Notes: generated by a model from the sequence alone, not told the origin. Numbered from the stretch's first letter, positions 52,456 through 63,129 are shown. The stretch: DNA of 64,000 bases from Micromonospora marina (GCF_900091565.1 NZ_FMCV01000005.1:62964-126963), one strand, 5' to 3'. Translations and numbers: made by a program.

Positions 52456-54185
52456 AAGGTCTGCACGGTGGCGATGCGCTCCTCGAGCTGCTCGATCGTG
52501 GCCTGCGCGCTAGGCGGGCCACCGCAGATCCGGCGCAGCTCGGCGTGGATCTTCCCGTGCGGCTGGCCGGTGTGGTGGTGGCGGGCGGCCACCAGGGCGT
52601 TCAGCTGCCGCCGTAGCGCCACCCGGCGCTGTGCGGCACTCATCGGTGGGGGCGCCACCGCCGGGGCCGCAGCGGCCGGCTCAGCGGTCCGCTGGGCGGC
52701 CCGGCGCTTCTGCGCGGCGAGCTGCTCGGCCTGCCGCTTGGTCAGCAGCAGCGAGACCTGGTCGGCGGTGAGCAGACCGGGCAGGCCGAGGTACTCCTCC
52801 TCCTCCGGGGTGCCGGCCTGGGCGGCGGTGCCGAACGACGCCCCGTCGAAGATCACCTGGTCCAGCTCGGCGGTCGCGGAGAGCGCGGCGAAACGCTTCT
52901 CCAGCTCACCGCTGGCGCCGTCGTCGCGCTGGGCGCGCTCCAGCAGGTCGTCGTCGAAGCCCTCGCGGTCCTTCGGCTTGCCGAGCACGTGGTCCCGCTC
53001 GGCCTCCATCTCGCTGGCGAGCCCGAGCAGGTGCGGCACGCTGGGCAGGAACACCGACGCGGTCTCGCCGGAACGGCGGGCCCGGACGAACCGGCCGATC
53101 GCCTGCGCGAAGTACAGCGGGGTGCTGGCGCTCGTCGCGTACACGCCGACCGCCAGCCGGGGGATGTCGACACCCTCGGACACCATCCGCACCGCGACCA
53201 GCCACCGTTGCTGCGAGGCGGCGAACGTCGCGATCCGCGCGGACGCGCCCTGGTCGTCGGAGAGCACCACGGCGGCCTTCTCACCGGTCACCTGCTCCAG
53301 CAGCTTCGCGTACGAGCGGGCCACCTGCTGGTCGCTGGCGATGACCAGGCCGCCCGCATCAGCCATGCCGTTGGCTCGTAGCACCGTCAACCGGGCGTCG
53401 GCGGCACGCAGCACCTGCGGCATCCAGTCGCCGGCCGGGTCCAGCGCGGTCCGCCACGCCTGGGCGACCAGGTCCTGGGTCATCGGCTCGCCGAGGCGGG
53501 CGGCCAGTTCCTCCCCGGCGTTGGTGCGCCACCGGGTCTCCCCCGAATACGCCAGGAACAGCACCGGCCGCACCACGCCCTCGCGCAGCGCGTCGGAGTA
53601 GCCGTAGACCGAGTCGGCGCGGGAGCGCAGCAGCCCGTCGCCGCCGCGCTCGTAGGTGACGAACGGGATCGGGTTGTCGTCGGAGCGGAACGGCGTACCG
53701 GTGAGCATCAGCCGGCGTACCGCGGGATCGAACGCCGCCTTGACGCCGTCGCCCCAGGTACGGGAGTCGCCGGCGTGGTGGATCTCGTCGAGGACGACCA
53801 GCGTGCGGCGGGTCATGGTGCGCCGCCGGTGCACCTGCGGCGCCATGCCGACCTGGGCGTACGTGACCACCGCGCCGTGGAAGTCGGCGGCGGAGTGCAG
53901 GTCGGCGTTGCGGAACGCGGCGTCGAGCTGGATGCCGACCCGGGCGGCGGCCTGCGCCCACTGGGTCTTCAGGTGCTCGGTCGGCGCGACCACGGTGACC
54001 GCCTCGACGGTGCCGTCGGCGAGCAACTCGGCGGCGATGCGCAGCGCGAACGTGGTCTTACCGGCGCCCGGCGTGGCGACCGCTGTGAAGTCCTCGGTCC
54101 GGCGGCGCAGGTACTCCACGAGCGCCTTGCGTTGCCAGGCGCGCAGGGGCGGGAACGTGTCGAGCGCCGGCATCCGCGGTGGCAC
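52452..54185 (-). CDS. DEAD/DEAH-box superfamily 2 helicase
   Basis: This 577-residue helicase has the Walker A motif VATPGAGKTTFALRIAAEL, the DEIH box (LVVLDEIHHAGDSRTWG), motif III LMLTGTPFRS, and motifs V-VI (VSEGVDIPRLAVGVYATSAS, AQAIGRFVRARR). The C-terminal 130 residues are Ala/Gln-rich with coiled-coil character. XPB/RAD25-like DNA repair or restart functions are possible; the exact role is unknown. The GTG at 54185 follows AGGAG by 6 bases. Its TAA stop lies in the palindromic repeat. Confidence 0.9.
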   Translation of the reverse strand: MPPRMPALDTFPPLRAWQRKALVEYLRRRTEDFTAVATPGAGKTTFALRIAAELLADGTVEAVTVVAPTEHLKTQWAQAAARVGIQLDAAFRNADLHSAADFHGAVVTYAQVGMAPQVHRRRTMTRRTLVVLDEIHHAGDSRTWGDGVKAAFDPAVRRLMLTGTPFRSDDNPIPFVTYERGGDGLLRSRADSVYGYSDALREGVVRPVLFLAYSGETRWRTNAGEELAARLGEPMTQDLVAQAWRTALDPAGDWMPQVLRAADARLTVLRANGMADAGGLVIASDQQVARSYAKLLEQVTGEKAAVVLSDDQGASARIATFAASQQRWLVAVRMVSEGVDIPRLAVGVYATSASTPLYFAQAIGRFVRARRSGETASVFLPSVPHLLGLASEMEAERDHVLGKPKDREGFDDDLLERAQRDDGASGELEKRFAALSATAELDQVIFDGASFGTAAQAGTPEEEEYLGLPGLLTADQVSLLLTKRQAEQLAAQKRRAAQRTAEPAAAAPAVAPPPMSAAQRRVALRRQLNALVAARHHHTGQPHGKIHAELRRICGGPPSAQATIEQLEERIATVQTL

Positions 54186-54424
54186 GCGTAGCTCCTCTCC
54201 GCCGCGGACGGCGGCGGGCCCGCCCGGGGCCACGGGAGCCGCCGCCCATGAAAACGCCCTCGCGCATCCGGTGCCGCGAAGGCCGGTTCAGCATAACCAG
54301 CGCGGGCCGGACACCCCACTCGACGCCACGCCCGTCACATCCGCCCACCCCGGCGCACGGCGCGAGCCGCCGGACGATCACGAGGTAGGCGGCGTCCCGG
54401 CGTGGGACGGGCGCGAGACGCGGG

Positions 54425-55075
54425 TCAGGGCAGTGGTCCCCGGGTGCCGGTACGCGGCGGTCGCAGCGTCGCCACCGGGGCGGACCAGCGGCGGCGCAGG
54501 GCGACCAGACGCAGCCCGAACACGAACAGCGCGGCGCCGGTGAGCGGCACGGCGGTGGCCTGTCCGCACGCCGACAGCAGCGCCACCGCGACCGAGCCGG
54601 CGAGCGCCGCGAGCGCGTAGATCTCCCGGCGCAGCACCACCGGGATCTCGCCGGTCAGCAGGTCCCGGCCCAACCCGCCGCCGATCGCGGTGAGCATGCC
54701 GATCATGCAGGCGCCGACCGCCGGCACGGCGGCGTCGAGGGCCTTGAGCGTGCCGGTGACGGTGAACAGGCCGAGACCCGCCGCGTCCAGCACCAGCACC
54801 GTGGTGCGCAGCCGGGCGAGTTGGGGATGCAGCCAGAACACGGCCGCGGCGGTGACCGCCGCGGTTGCGGCGTAGCGCCAGTCGGCGAACGCCAGCGGGG
54901 GCACCTCGTCGATGACCAGGTCGCGGAAGATGCCGCCGCCGAGGGCGGCGACCACGCCGACGAAGACCACCCCGAACAGGTCGAGCCGTTTCGCCACCGC
55001 CGCTGAGGCGCCGGAGGCGGCGAAGACCGCCACGCCGGTCAGGTCGGCGAGCAGAAGGGCGGTGGAGGTGGTCAC
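54425..55075 (-). CDS. Trimeric intracellular cation (TRIC) channel family protein
   Basis: This 216-residue protein has about seven membrane segments in two repeats. The family's Gly-rich pairs are visible (FAASGASAAVAKRLDLFGVV, VVAALGGGIFRDLVIDEVP and MLTAIGGGLGRDLLTGEIP). Prokaryotic TRIC (formerly UPF0126/YadS) proteins are cation channels with a preference for monovalent ions. The gene lies between the helicase and DUF3039. Confidence 0.9.
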   Translation of the reverse strand: MTTSTALLLADLTGVAVFAASGASAAVAKRLDLFGVVFVGVVAALGGGIFRDLVIDEVPPLAFADWRYAATAAVTAAAVFWLHPQLARLRTTVLVLDAAGLGLFTVTGTLKALDAAVPAVGACMIGMLTAIGGGLGRDLLTGEIPVVLRREIYALAALAGSVAVALLSACGQATAVPLTGAALFVFGLRLVALRRRWSAPVATLRPPRTGTRGPLP

Positions 55076-55115
55076 CGCCGCAGGTTACGTCCAGGGGCGG
55101 CGGAGCCGCCCGGGA

Positions 55116-55334
55116 TCACTCGGCGTACGAGTCGTAGATCTCCTTGCACTTCGGGCAGACCGGGGAGCCCGGCTTGGCCGCCTTGGTGACCGGGAACGTC
55201 TCGCCGCAGAGCGCGACCACGTAGGTGCCCATGACGGCACTCTCGGCGATCTTCTCCTTGCGGACGTAGTGGAACATCTCCGGACCAGTGTCCGCGTCCT
55301 TCAGCTCGGGACGCTCGAGGATCTCTGTGCTCAC
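55116..55334 (-). CDS. DUF3039 zinc-binding protein
   Basis: This 72-residue protein matches DUF3039 ([53 protein letters not shown]). A lone Cys and a CxxC pair form a probable zinc site. The GTG at 55334 has a strong ribosome site (GGGAGGTGGAG). The function is unknown. Confidence 0.85.
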   Translation of the reverse strand: MSTEILERPELKDADTGPEMFHYVRKEKIAESAVMGTYVVALCGETFPVTKAAKPGSPVCPKCKEIYDSYAE

Positions 55335-55409
55335 GACTCCACCTCCCGCGTCCCAGTTTTGCAGGTCGATCCGCCCCGGTCCACCTGGGCCCCGGCCGGA
55401 AGCGGCCCG

Positions 55410-55415
55410 TACGGT
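55410..55415 (+). promoter_or_regulatory. Likely -10 box (TACGGT) of a leaderless psuG transcript
   Basis: TACGGT ends 7 bases before the GTG at 55423, with no ribosome site between. Confidence 0.4.
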
Positions 55416-55422
55416 AACCGAC

Positions 55423-56358
55423 GTGACCAACTTTCACATCAGTCTCGGTAGTGAGGTGGCCGACGCCCTGCGGGACGGCCGCCCGGTCGTGGCGTTGGAG
55501 AGCACGATCGTCTCGCACGGGCTGCCCCGGCCGGACAACCTGCGCGTGGCACGCGAGATCGAGCAGGCGGTACGGGACGCGGGCGCGGTGCCGGCCACCA
55601 TCGGCATGGTCGCCGGCGAGCTGCGGGTGGGGCTGGACGACACCCAGCTCACCCGGCTCGCCACCGTCGACGGCGTGAGCAAGCTCTCGGTCCGCGACCT
55701 GGCCCCGGCGGCGGCGACGGGCGCGGACGGCGCCACCACAGTCGCGGCCACGAGCGCGGTCGCGGCGGCGGCCGGGATCGGCGTGTTCGCCACCGGCGGG
55801 CTCGGCGGCGTGCACCGGGAGGCGGCGCAGACGTTCGACGAGTCGGCCGATCTGGTCACGCTGGCCCGGACGCCGATCGCCGTGGTCTGCGCCGGGGTGA
55901 AGTCGATCCTCGACGTGGGCGCCACGCTGGAGCGGCTGGAGACGCTCGGGGTGGGCGTGGTCGGTTACCGCACCCGCCGCTTCCCCGGCTTCTACCGCAC
56001 CGACGCGGGCTTCGACCTGGACTGGTCGGTCGAGTCGCCGGAGCAGGTGGCGGACGTGCTGGCCGCCCGCGCGGCGCACGGCGTGCACCACGGCGGGCTG
56101 GTGGTGGCCAACCCGCTGCCCGCCGACGAGCAGCTCGATCCGGCGCTGCACGACCGCACGCTCGCCGAGGGACTGGCCGCGCTGGCGCGCCAGGGGGTCA
56201 CCGGCAAGGCGGTCACGCCGTTCCTGCTGTCGCACTTCCACTCCGCGACCGAGGGCGCCAGCCTGGCCGTCAACGTCCGGATCATCCTGCGCAACGCCGA
56301 CCTCGCGGCCCGGATCGCGGTCGCCGTGGCGGCGGCCCGACGCACTCGCACCCCATGA
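55423..56358 (+). CDS. psuG: Pseudouridine-5'-phosphate glycosidase PsuG
   Basis: PsuG reversibly cleaves pseudouridine 5'-phosphate to uracil and ribose 5-phosphate. The 311-residue protein shows [79 protein letters not shown] and [11 protein letters not shown]. The GTG start lies at a TANNNT box. It overlaps the next gene by 4 bases; that gene encodes a PfkB kinase and completes the pseudouridine route. Confidence 0.95.
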   Translation: MTNFHISLGSEVADALRDGRPVVALESTIVSHGLPRPDNLRVAREIEQAVRDAGAVPATIGMVAGELRVGLDDTQLTRLATVDGVSKLSVRDLAPAAATGADGATTVAATSAVAAAAGIGVFATGGLGGVHREAAQTFDESADLVTLARTPIAVVCAGVKSILDVGATLERLETLGVGVVGYRTRRFPGFYRTDAGFDLDWSVESPEQVADVLAARAAHGVHHGGLVVANPLPADEQLDPALHDRTLAEGLAALARQGVTGKAVTPFLLSHFHSATEGASLAVNVRIILRNADLAARIAVAVAAARRTRTP

Positions 56359-57308
56359 CCGAACGCACCGAGCGCAGCGAGGGCCGTGCGGACATGCCCA
56401 GCCAGCACTCCATGAGCGGGAGGCCGCGCGTCGTCGTCGTCGGCGACGTGATCACCGACGTGCTCGCGGTGCTGTCCGGGCCGCTCGCGACCGGCTCGGA
56501 CACCGCGGCCGGGATCCGGTTCAGCGGCGGCGGGCAGGCGGCGAACACCGCGGCCTGGCTCGCCGGGCAGGGCGCGGCGGTGACGCTCGTCGCCGCCGTC
56601 GGCGACGACGAGACCGGCCGGGAACGGGTGGCCGAGCTGACCCGGATCGGTGTCGACTGCGTGGTGGAGCGGCACGAGGGTTACCCGACCGGCACCGTCA
56701 TCGTGCTCGCCCACGACGGGGAGCGCACGATGATCAGCCAGCGGGGCGCGAACCTGCGGCTGACCGCCGGGCACGTGGACGCGGCGCTGGCCGCCGCGCC
56801 CGACGCCGGGCATCTGCACCTGTCCGCGTACACCCTGTTGGACGTCGGGTCGCGCGGCGCCGGCCTGCGCGCGCTGGCCACCGCCCACGAGCGCGGGCTG
56901 ACCGTCAGCGTCGACGCGGCGTCCGCGGCGCCGCTGCGGCGCGTCGGCGGGGCGTTCCTGACCTGGGTACGCGACGTCGACCTGCTGCTGGTCAACACGG
57001 ACGAGGCGACGGTGCTGGCCGGCGGGCTGGACCCGGCGGCGCAGGCGCGGGCGCTGACCGCGGTGGCGCACCGGGTGGTGGTCAAGCGCGGCGCGGCGGG
57101 GGCGGTGTGGGTGGAGCGCGGCGGAGTGGTGGAGTTCGCGCCCGCGCCCGGGGTGGACGTGGTGGACGTGACGGGCGCCGGGGACGCGTTCGCGGCCGGG
57201 CTGCTCACCGCGTGGCTGGCCGGTGCCGGCCCGCGTGCCGCGCTGGGGCGGGCCGGTGACCTGGGCGCGCTGGCGGTGACGACCGTGGGCGCCCGCCCGG
57301 CACCCTGA
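56355..57308 (+). CDS. PfkB family carbohydrate kinase, probable pseudouridine kinase
   Basis: This 317-residue kinase has PfkB signatures: [37 protein letters not shown], and the catalytic Asp in [20 protein letters not shown]. The coupling with psuG (ATGA overlap) suggests that it phosphorylates pseudouridine (PsuK role), but other nucleosides or sugars remain possible. The first 20 residues ([13 protein letters not shown] and on) are not part of the fold; the ATG at 56355 may be an extended start, with an internal ATG (MSGRPRV) as an alternative. Confidence 0.85.
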   Translation: MTERTERSEGRADMPSQHSMSGRPRVVVVGDVITDVLAVLSGPLATGSDTAAGIRFSGGGQAANTAAWLAGQGAAVTLVAAVGDDETGRERVAELTRIGVDCVVERHEGYPTGTVIVLAHDGERTMISQRGANLRLTAGHVDAALAAAPDAGHLHLSAYTLLDVGSRGAGLRALATAHERGLTVSVDAASAAPLRRVGGAFLTWVRDVDLLLVNTDEATVLAGGLDPAAQARALTAVAHRVVVKRGAAGAVWVERGGVVEFAPAPGVDVVDVTGAGDAFAAGLLTAWLAGAGPRAALGRAGDLGALAVTTVGARPAP

Positions 57309-57317
57309 CGCGGGCGG

Positions 57318-57347
57318 CCGGTCCGGGCGGTGTTCCGCCCGGACCGG
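57318..57347. terminator. Bidirectional terminator hairpin
   Basis: A perfect 13-base stem (CCGGTCCGGGCGG / CCGCCCGGACCGG) around TGTT lies between the converging kinase and DUF3099 genes, immediately next to the DUF3099 stop. Confidence 0.85.
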
Positions 57348-57704
57348 TCAGGGCTCGGCGTCGATGATCTTGTGCGGGTTCTCCTGCGCGGTCAGCGCGG
57401 TGGGGGCGGGCTCCTCGCGGCGCCGGTGGTGGAAACGGTTCGCCAGGCGGTGCTCCTCCTTCGGCGGCCGGTCGTTCGCCAGCAGCACCGCCAGCCAGGG
57501 CACGAGCACCATGCCGAGCGCGCACAGCGGCAGCCAGAGCCAGAGCAGCGGGGCCTTCGCGCCGACCAGGATCGCGCCCGCGACCAGACACGCGACCCGG
57601 ATGGCCATCATCAGCACGTACCGCTTCTGCCGGCTGTTGAGCTGGTCGTCCTGGCTGCGCGGGGCGTCGGTGATCAGTATCGGCTGGTACGCCTGACGCT
57701 TCAC
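57348..57704 (-). CDS. DUF3099 membrane protein
   Basis: This 118-residue protein has the DUF3099 start (QAYQPILITDAPRSQDDQLN, SRQKRYVLMMAIR) and two membrane segments (VACLVAGAILVGAKAPLLWL, LCALGMVLVPWLAVLL). The cytoplasmic tail is basic then acidic. The GTG at 57704 follows AGGAGG by 6 bases. The function is unknown. Confidence 0.87.
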   Translation of the reverse strand: MKRQAYQPILITDAPRSQDDQLNSRQKRYVLMMAIRVACLVAGAILVGAKAPLLWLWLPLCALGMVLVPWLAVLLANDRPPKEEHRLANRFHHRRREEPAPTALTAQENPHKIIDAEP

Positions 57705-57798
57705 CACGGACCTCCTACGAGGGGATAGGGCCCATCCTGTCACTCCGGACGGCTGATCGGCGAGAATCGTGACAGGCGACTGCGTGTTACGCGCGTGG

Positions 57799-57804
57799 TA
57801 CGCT
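57799..57804 (+). promoter_or_regulatory. Likely -10 box (TACGCT) of the toxin-stub/antitoxin transcript
   Basis: TACGCT ends 7 bases before the GTG at 57812 with no ribosome site between, as expected for a leaderless transcript that continues into the antitoxin gene. Confidence 0.4.
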
Positions 57805-57811
57805 TCGTCCC

Positions 57812-57894
57812 GTGGCCAACCGGTTCAGCTTCACCGACGAGGCGCTGGCGAACCTGCGGGTCGACGACGTCACACCGACGAGGAGGCGGTCACG
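57812..57894 (+). pseudogene. Stub of a small toxin-like gene (internally deleted)
   Basis: A GTG opens ANRFSFTDEALANLRVDDVT, resembling the start of small toxin-like proteins of actinobacterial two-gene modules. The frame then runs out into the antitoxin region. In another frame the codons just before the antitoxin ATG read DEEAV, as in the end of such a toxin (DDVTPDEEAV pattern). The middle of the gene therefore appears deleted out of frame. The identity as a BrnT-like or similar toxin is inferred from the ribbon-helix-helix partner. Confidence 0.5.
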
Positions 57895-58206
57895 ATGCAC
57901 CGCGACGAGGCGACCAAGCGGTTCCACGCCGGGGGCGACGCGTTCGCCGACCTGATCGACGACACGTCACCGGCGCAGCTACCCACCCCCGACACCGACG
58001 TGCCGATGGTCAGCCGGTCGGTCCGGCTCCCACTGGAGACCTACGAGCGGGTCCGCGCCGCCGCCGACGCGCGCGGCATCGGCGTTACCACGCTGATGCG
58101 GCAGTGGATCGAGGCCGGTCTGGCCGACCTGGACGACTCCGCCACCGTCTCGCTGGCCGACGTACGCCGCGCGCTGGCGTCGCTGTCCCGCCCGACCGCC
58201 ACCTGA
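57895..58206 (+). CDS. Ribbon-helix-helix antitoxin-like protein (orphan)
   Basis: This 103-residue protein has an N-terminal acidic segment (MHRDEATKRFHAGGDAFADL) and a ribbon-helix-helix DNA-binding domain (VPMVSRSVRLPLETYERVRA, GIGVTTLMRQWIEAGLADLD). It resembles antitoxins that bind their own operator. A GAGGAGG ribosome site precedes the ATG. The upstream toxin-like gene is only a stub, so this antitoxin may survive as an orphan regulator or counteract other toxins. Confidence 0.75.
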   Translation: MHRDEATKRFHAGGDAFADLIDDTSPAQLPTPDTDVPMVSRSVRLPLETYERVRAAADARGIGVTTLMRQWIEAGLADLDDSATVSLADVRRALASLSRPTAT

Positions 58207-58210
58207 CGGC

Positions 58211-59467
58211 TCACGCCTCCGGGCCGGCCTCGCCGAGCATCTCCCGGCCGATCGGCGAGGCGGAGGGCTCCGGCGGCCGGTGCCAGGCCCGGCGGGCGTC
58301 CGCGAATGCGACGAGCGCCAGCACGAGGGCCACCGCACCGAGCGCGTACATCGCCGGCACGGCCGCCAGCGCGGGCAGGAGCAGCACCAGGACCAGGACC
58401 AGGACCAGGACCAGGACCAGCATCCCGGCCAGCCGGGGGCGGGACACCCGGCCGAAGATCTCGTACTCGAACCGGGAGCGGGCGGCGAGGAACAGCGCCG
58501 GGCCGCCCACCACGAAGACCAGCCAGCTCGGCCGGGCCGTGTCGTACGGGTGGGCGATGACCAGCTCGTAACCGACAGCGGCGCTGAGCACGCCGAGCAC
58601 CATGAACAGGTGGGTCTGCGCGGCCGACTCGGCCAGCCGCCCCGGCGTGCCGGCCATCCGCAGGGCCTCGGCCAGCAGATGACCGGCCCGGTAGAAGTAG
58701 ATGCGCCAGAGCAACGCGGTGATCACGAACGAGATCGCGAACGCCGCCGCCGCGTCGACGGAGAACTCCTTCCCGCTGTACGTCATGCCGATCACCAGGA
58801 TCGACTCCCCGAGCGCGATGAGGAAGATCTGCTGGTAGCGCTCGGCGAGGTGCTCCCCGGCGACCAGCCACTGCCGGATACGCGACGCCCCGATCCCCGG
58901 CAGCGGCCAGCCGCGAAACGTGCCGAGGTAGTCCACGGTCAGCGCGACGACCCACAGCGGCAGGCGCACGTCGGCCATCAGGGCACCGGCGATCCACAGC
59001 GGCGCGCCGGCCGCCGCCCAGGCGGCCAGCCGCAGCGGCACCAGGCGCCGCGGGTGCCCGCGCAACGCCGCCGCGATGACCAGCGGCCGGCCGACCATCA
59101 CCACCACGTACGCGAGCGCGAACGGCAGCGCCCGTTCCTCCAGCGCACGGGGCAGCGTCACCCCCAGCACCAGGCTGCCGAACATGGTGCCGACCACCAC
59201 GGTCTGGATGGCGACGCGCTCCGGCTCGTACCGGCTGGTGACCCAGGTGGTGATCGTCCAGACGTGCCAGAGCACCAGGAACAGCAGCAGGGTCTTGCCC
59301 ACCTCGGCGGCCACCGCACCGGGCGAGCCGTCGAGTCCGCCTATCAGCCGCTGCGAGACCCGGGTCAGTGCGAACACGAAGACCAGGTCGAAGAAGAGCT
59401 CCAGGAACGTGGCCCGCCCGGGACTGGACCCGGTACGCAGCAGCGCCCCGCCCCGCTGCTCGGTCAT
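58211..59467 (-). CDS. Low temperature requirement protein A (LtrA) family membrane protein
   Basis: This 418-residue protein has about eleven membrane segments. It shows the LtrA marks FLELFFDLVFVFALTRVSQR and AERYQQIFLIALGESILVIG. Near residues 349-363 a membrane segment consists almost wholly of Val-Leu repeats encoded by a hexanucleotide tandem repeat. The family's function is unknown beyond a link to cold growth in Listeria. The gene ends 4 bases from the antitoxin stop. Confidence 0.9.
   Translation of the reverse strand: MTEQRGGALLRTGSSPGRATFLELFFDLVFVFALTRVSQRLIGGLDGSPGAVAAEVGKTLLLFLVLWHVWTITTWVTSRYEPERVAIQTVVVGTMFGSLVLGVTLPRALEERALPFALAYVVVMVGRPLVIAAALRGHPRRLVPLRLAAWAAAGAPLWIAGALMADVRLPLWVVALTVDYLGTFRGWPLPGIGASRIRQWLVAGEHLAERYQQIFLIALGESILVIGMTYSGKEFSVDAAAAFAISFVITALLWRIYFYRAGHLLAEALRMAGTPGRLAESAAQTHLFMVLGVLSAAVGYELVIAHPYDTARPSWLVFVVGGPALFLAARSRFEYEIFGRVSRPRLAGMLVLVLVLVLVLVLLLPALAAVPAMYALGAVALVLALVAFADARRAWHRPPEPSASPIGREMLGEAGPEA
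58386..58420 (-). repeat. Hexanucleotide tandem repeat inside ltrA
   Basis: About six copies of ACCAGG on the plus strand encode (Leu-Val)n in an LtrA membrane helix. The six-base unit adds or removes two residues per copy without breaking the frame. Confidence 0.9.
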
Positions 59468-59539
59468 CGTCGGCCCCCGTCCCCCGTCCTGGCGACAAAC
59501 GACAGGGACGGTGGGCCGGTTGCGGCGGCGGGCGGCGGA

Positions 59540-60115
59540 TCAGCCCTTCGCGGCCTTCGCCTCCGCCTTCATCCGCTGCTTGAACTCGCGTACCCGGCGC
59601 AGCGACTCCGGATCGGTCACGTCCGCGACCGACCGGTGGGCGTCGGCGTCGCCGTAGTCGCCGGCCGCCTCGCGCCAGCCGTCCGGGGTGATCCCGAACC
59701 GCTTGCCGAGCAACGCGACGAAGATCTGCGCCTTCTGCCGGCCGAACCCGGGCAGCTCACCCACCCGGCGCAGCAGCTCCCGGCCGTCGGTCACGTCGGA
59801 CCAGAGCCGGGCCGGGTCGCCGTCGTAGCGCTCGACGAGGGCCCGGCACACCTCCTGCACGCGGGCCGCCATCGCCTTGGGGAACCGGTGCAGCGCGGGC
59901 GCCCGGGCGAAGACCTCCACGAGCGCCTCCGGGTCGTACCCGGCCAGTTCCGCGGCGTCGGGCTCGTGGCCGAGCCGCTGCGCCAGCACGTACGGGGAGG
60001 AGAACGCCTTCTCCATCGGCACCTGCTGGTCCAGCACCATGCCGAGGAGCAGGGCCAGCGGGCTGCGTGCCAGCAGTTCGTTGGCCTGCGGGTCGATGGG
60101 CAGTGACAGCGTCAT
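59540..60115 (-). CDS. HhH-GPD type base-excision DNA repair protein
   Basis: This 191-residue protein has a helix-hairpin-helix (VGELPGFGRQKAQIFVALLG) and an N-terminal helical domain (ARSPLALLLGMVLDQQVPME). The family acts as a DNA glycosylase-like or repair protein, removing damaged bases. The catalytic Asp of classical glycosylases is not obvious here, so its activity is uncertain. It ends 72 bases before the LtrA start codon on the same strand. Confidence 0.85.
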   Translation of the reverse strand: MTLSLPIDPQANELLARSPLALLLGMVLDQQVPMEKAFSSPYVLAQRLGHEPDAAELAGYDPEALVEVFARAPALHRFPKAMAARVQEVCRALVERYDGDPARLWSDVTDGRELLRRVGELPGFGRQKAQIFVALLGKRFGITPDGWREAAGDYGDADAHRSVADVTDPESLRRVREFKQRMKAEAKAAKG

Positions 60116-60173
60116 GGGGACATAGTGCCGCGCCGCGCCGCCGACCGGGCGGCGACTCCCCGGCGACGTGACG

Positions 60174-60208
60174 CGGCCCGGCGGACCCCTGCGAGGTCCA
60201 CCGGGCCG
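60174..60208. terminator. Hairpin next to the subtilase stop
   Basis: Arms CGGCCCGGCGGACC and GGTCCACCGGGCCG pair with one mismatch around a seven-base loop in the gap between the subtilase and HhH-GPD genes, which both read leftwards. Confidence 0.7.
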
Positions 60209-60240
60209 CGGCCCACCGGGTGGTCAGGTCACCCGTGTCG

Positions 60241-61461
<1,221 letters not shown>

Positions 61462-61644
61462 CGTCTGGCTCCCTACCGGGGCGGCCCGGCTTGTGGCCGG
61501 ATCGCCCTCATCGACTGATGTTGGCAGGAATGCTAACCAGAGATCGATAAACATGAAAGAGATAGTTACCGATAGATGCGGTCGGCGTTATGGATTCGGC
61601 GGGTGCCGCGCCACGCCGGGCGGCGCCCGGGGCAGGATGGGCAC

Positions 61645-63129
61645 GTGGACCGTCACGACATGCTGCTCTCCCCCGCCGGGATCGACGCGCTGCGCACCGC
61701 GCTGACGCTCGCCCGCTTCACCGCCAACGGGATCGCCGACCGCCTGGGCCCGCAGGGCACCGGCGCGGTGGCCCGCAACGACTACCGGGCCGCGCTGCGC
61801 GCCACCCAGGACCGGGACCGGCTGGCCACGCTGATCCGGGTCTTCATCTGCGACCAGACCGAGCCGGAGGCGGCGGTCGCCGCCGCGCTGGCCCCGCTCG
61901 CCGTGGACGAGGCGCTGGCCGGGGGCATCGTGGAGCGGCACGGCGACGGCCTGCGCGCCGGGGTCGACCTGGAGCCGTACGGGGACGACTGGTGGGTGCT
62001 CGCCGACGTGCCAGCCGCCGCACGGCCCGGGCGCCCGCTGCACGCCGAGCACGTGCTGGGCATCGGCGGCGCCACCCAGACGCTGATCTCTGCCGCCGTA
62101 CGCCCGGCCGTGGACACCGCACTCGACCTCGGTACCGGCTCCGGCGTCCAGGCGCTGCACCTGGGCACCCACGCCCGCCGGGTCACCGCCACCGACGTCT
62201 CGGAGCGGGCGCTGCGGTTCGCCGCGACCACCGCCGCGCTCAACGGGCAGGACTGGGAGCTGCTGCGCGGGGACATGGTCGCCCCGGTGGCCGGGCGTCG
62301 CTTCGACCTGGTGGTCAGCAACCCGCCGTTCGTGGTCGGCCCGGGCACCACCACGCACGTCTACCGGGACTCCGGGCGGGTCGGCGACGCGATCGGCGCG
62401 GAGCTGGCCGCCGCCGCGCCGGGCCTGCTCACCGAGGGCGGCACCATGCAGTACCTGGCGAACTGGGTGCACGTCACCGGCGAGGACTGGGCCGAGCGGG
62501 TCACCGGCTGGTTCGGCGGAACCGGCCTGGACGCCTGGGTCATCCAGCGCGAGGTGGCCGACCCGATGGCGTACGTGAACCTCTGGCTCACCGACGTCGG
62601 CGAGAGCGCCGACCCGCAGCGGATGGCCGCCTGGCTGGACTGGTTCGACGCGCACAAGGTCGAGGCGGTCGGCTTCGGCATCGTCTCGCTGCGCCGCTCC
62701 GGGCACGACCAACCGGTCGTCCGGGTGGAGGACCTGCGCCAGCGCGTCGAGCCGCCGCTGGGCGACCGGATCGGCGAGTGGTTCGCCCGGCAGGACTGGC
62801 TGCGCGCCCGGGACACCGAGGCGATGCTCGCCGCCCGCTACCGCGCCGCCGAAGGGCTCCAGCTGCGGCAGGAGGCCACCATGGGCGACGACGGCTGGGC
62901 GGTGGACCGGCAGGTCCTGGCCACGCCCCGCGGCCTGCGCTGGTCGGAGGAGATCGACCCGCTGGTACTCGCCCTGGTCGGCGGCGCCGACGGCCGCCTG
63001 CCGCTGCGCGACCAGCTCGCCCTGCTCGCCGCCGCGCACGACGTGGCGCCGGACGAGCTGGCCGAGGCGGCCGGACCGATCGTGGCGCACCTGGTCGAGC
63101 GCGGCATCGTCGAGCCGGTGACCGACTGA
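61645..63129 (+). CDS. SAM-dependent methyltransferase with N-terminal extension
   Basis: This 494-residue protein has an N-terminal region of about 150 residues ([20 protein letters not shown]), then a Rossmann methyltransferase domain ([40 protein letters not shown]) with the motif [12 protein letters not shown]. The NPPF motif is typical of N6-adenine or N5-glutamine methyltransferases. A C-terminal domain of about 140 residues follows. The substrate could be rRNA or a protein release factor. The GTG start has a weak ribosome site. The gene overlaps dtd by one base. Confidence 0.88.
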   Translation: MDRHDMLLSPAGIDALRTALTLARFTANGIADRLGPQGTGAVARNDYRAALRATQDRDRLATLIRVFICDQTEPEAAVAAALAPLAVDEALAGGIVERHGDGLRAGVDLEPYGDDWWVLADVPAAARPGRPLHAEHVLGIGGATQTLISAAVRPAVDTALDLGTGSGVQALHLGTHARRVTATDVSERALRFAATTAALNGQDWELLRGDMVAPVAGRRFDLVVSNPPFVVGPGTTTHVYRDSGRVGDAIGAELAAAAPGLLTEGGTMQYLANWVHVTGEDWAERVTGWFGGTGLDAWVIQREVADPMAYVNLWLTDVGESADPQRMAAWLDWFDAHKVEAVGFGIVSLRRSGHDQPVVRVEDLRQRVEPPLGDRIGEWFARQDWLRARDTEAMLAARYRAAEGLQLRQEATMGDDGWAVDRQVLATPRGLRWSEEIDPLVLALVGGADGRLPLRDQLALLAAAHDVAPDELAEAAGPIVAHLVERGIVEPVTD

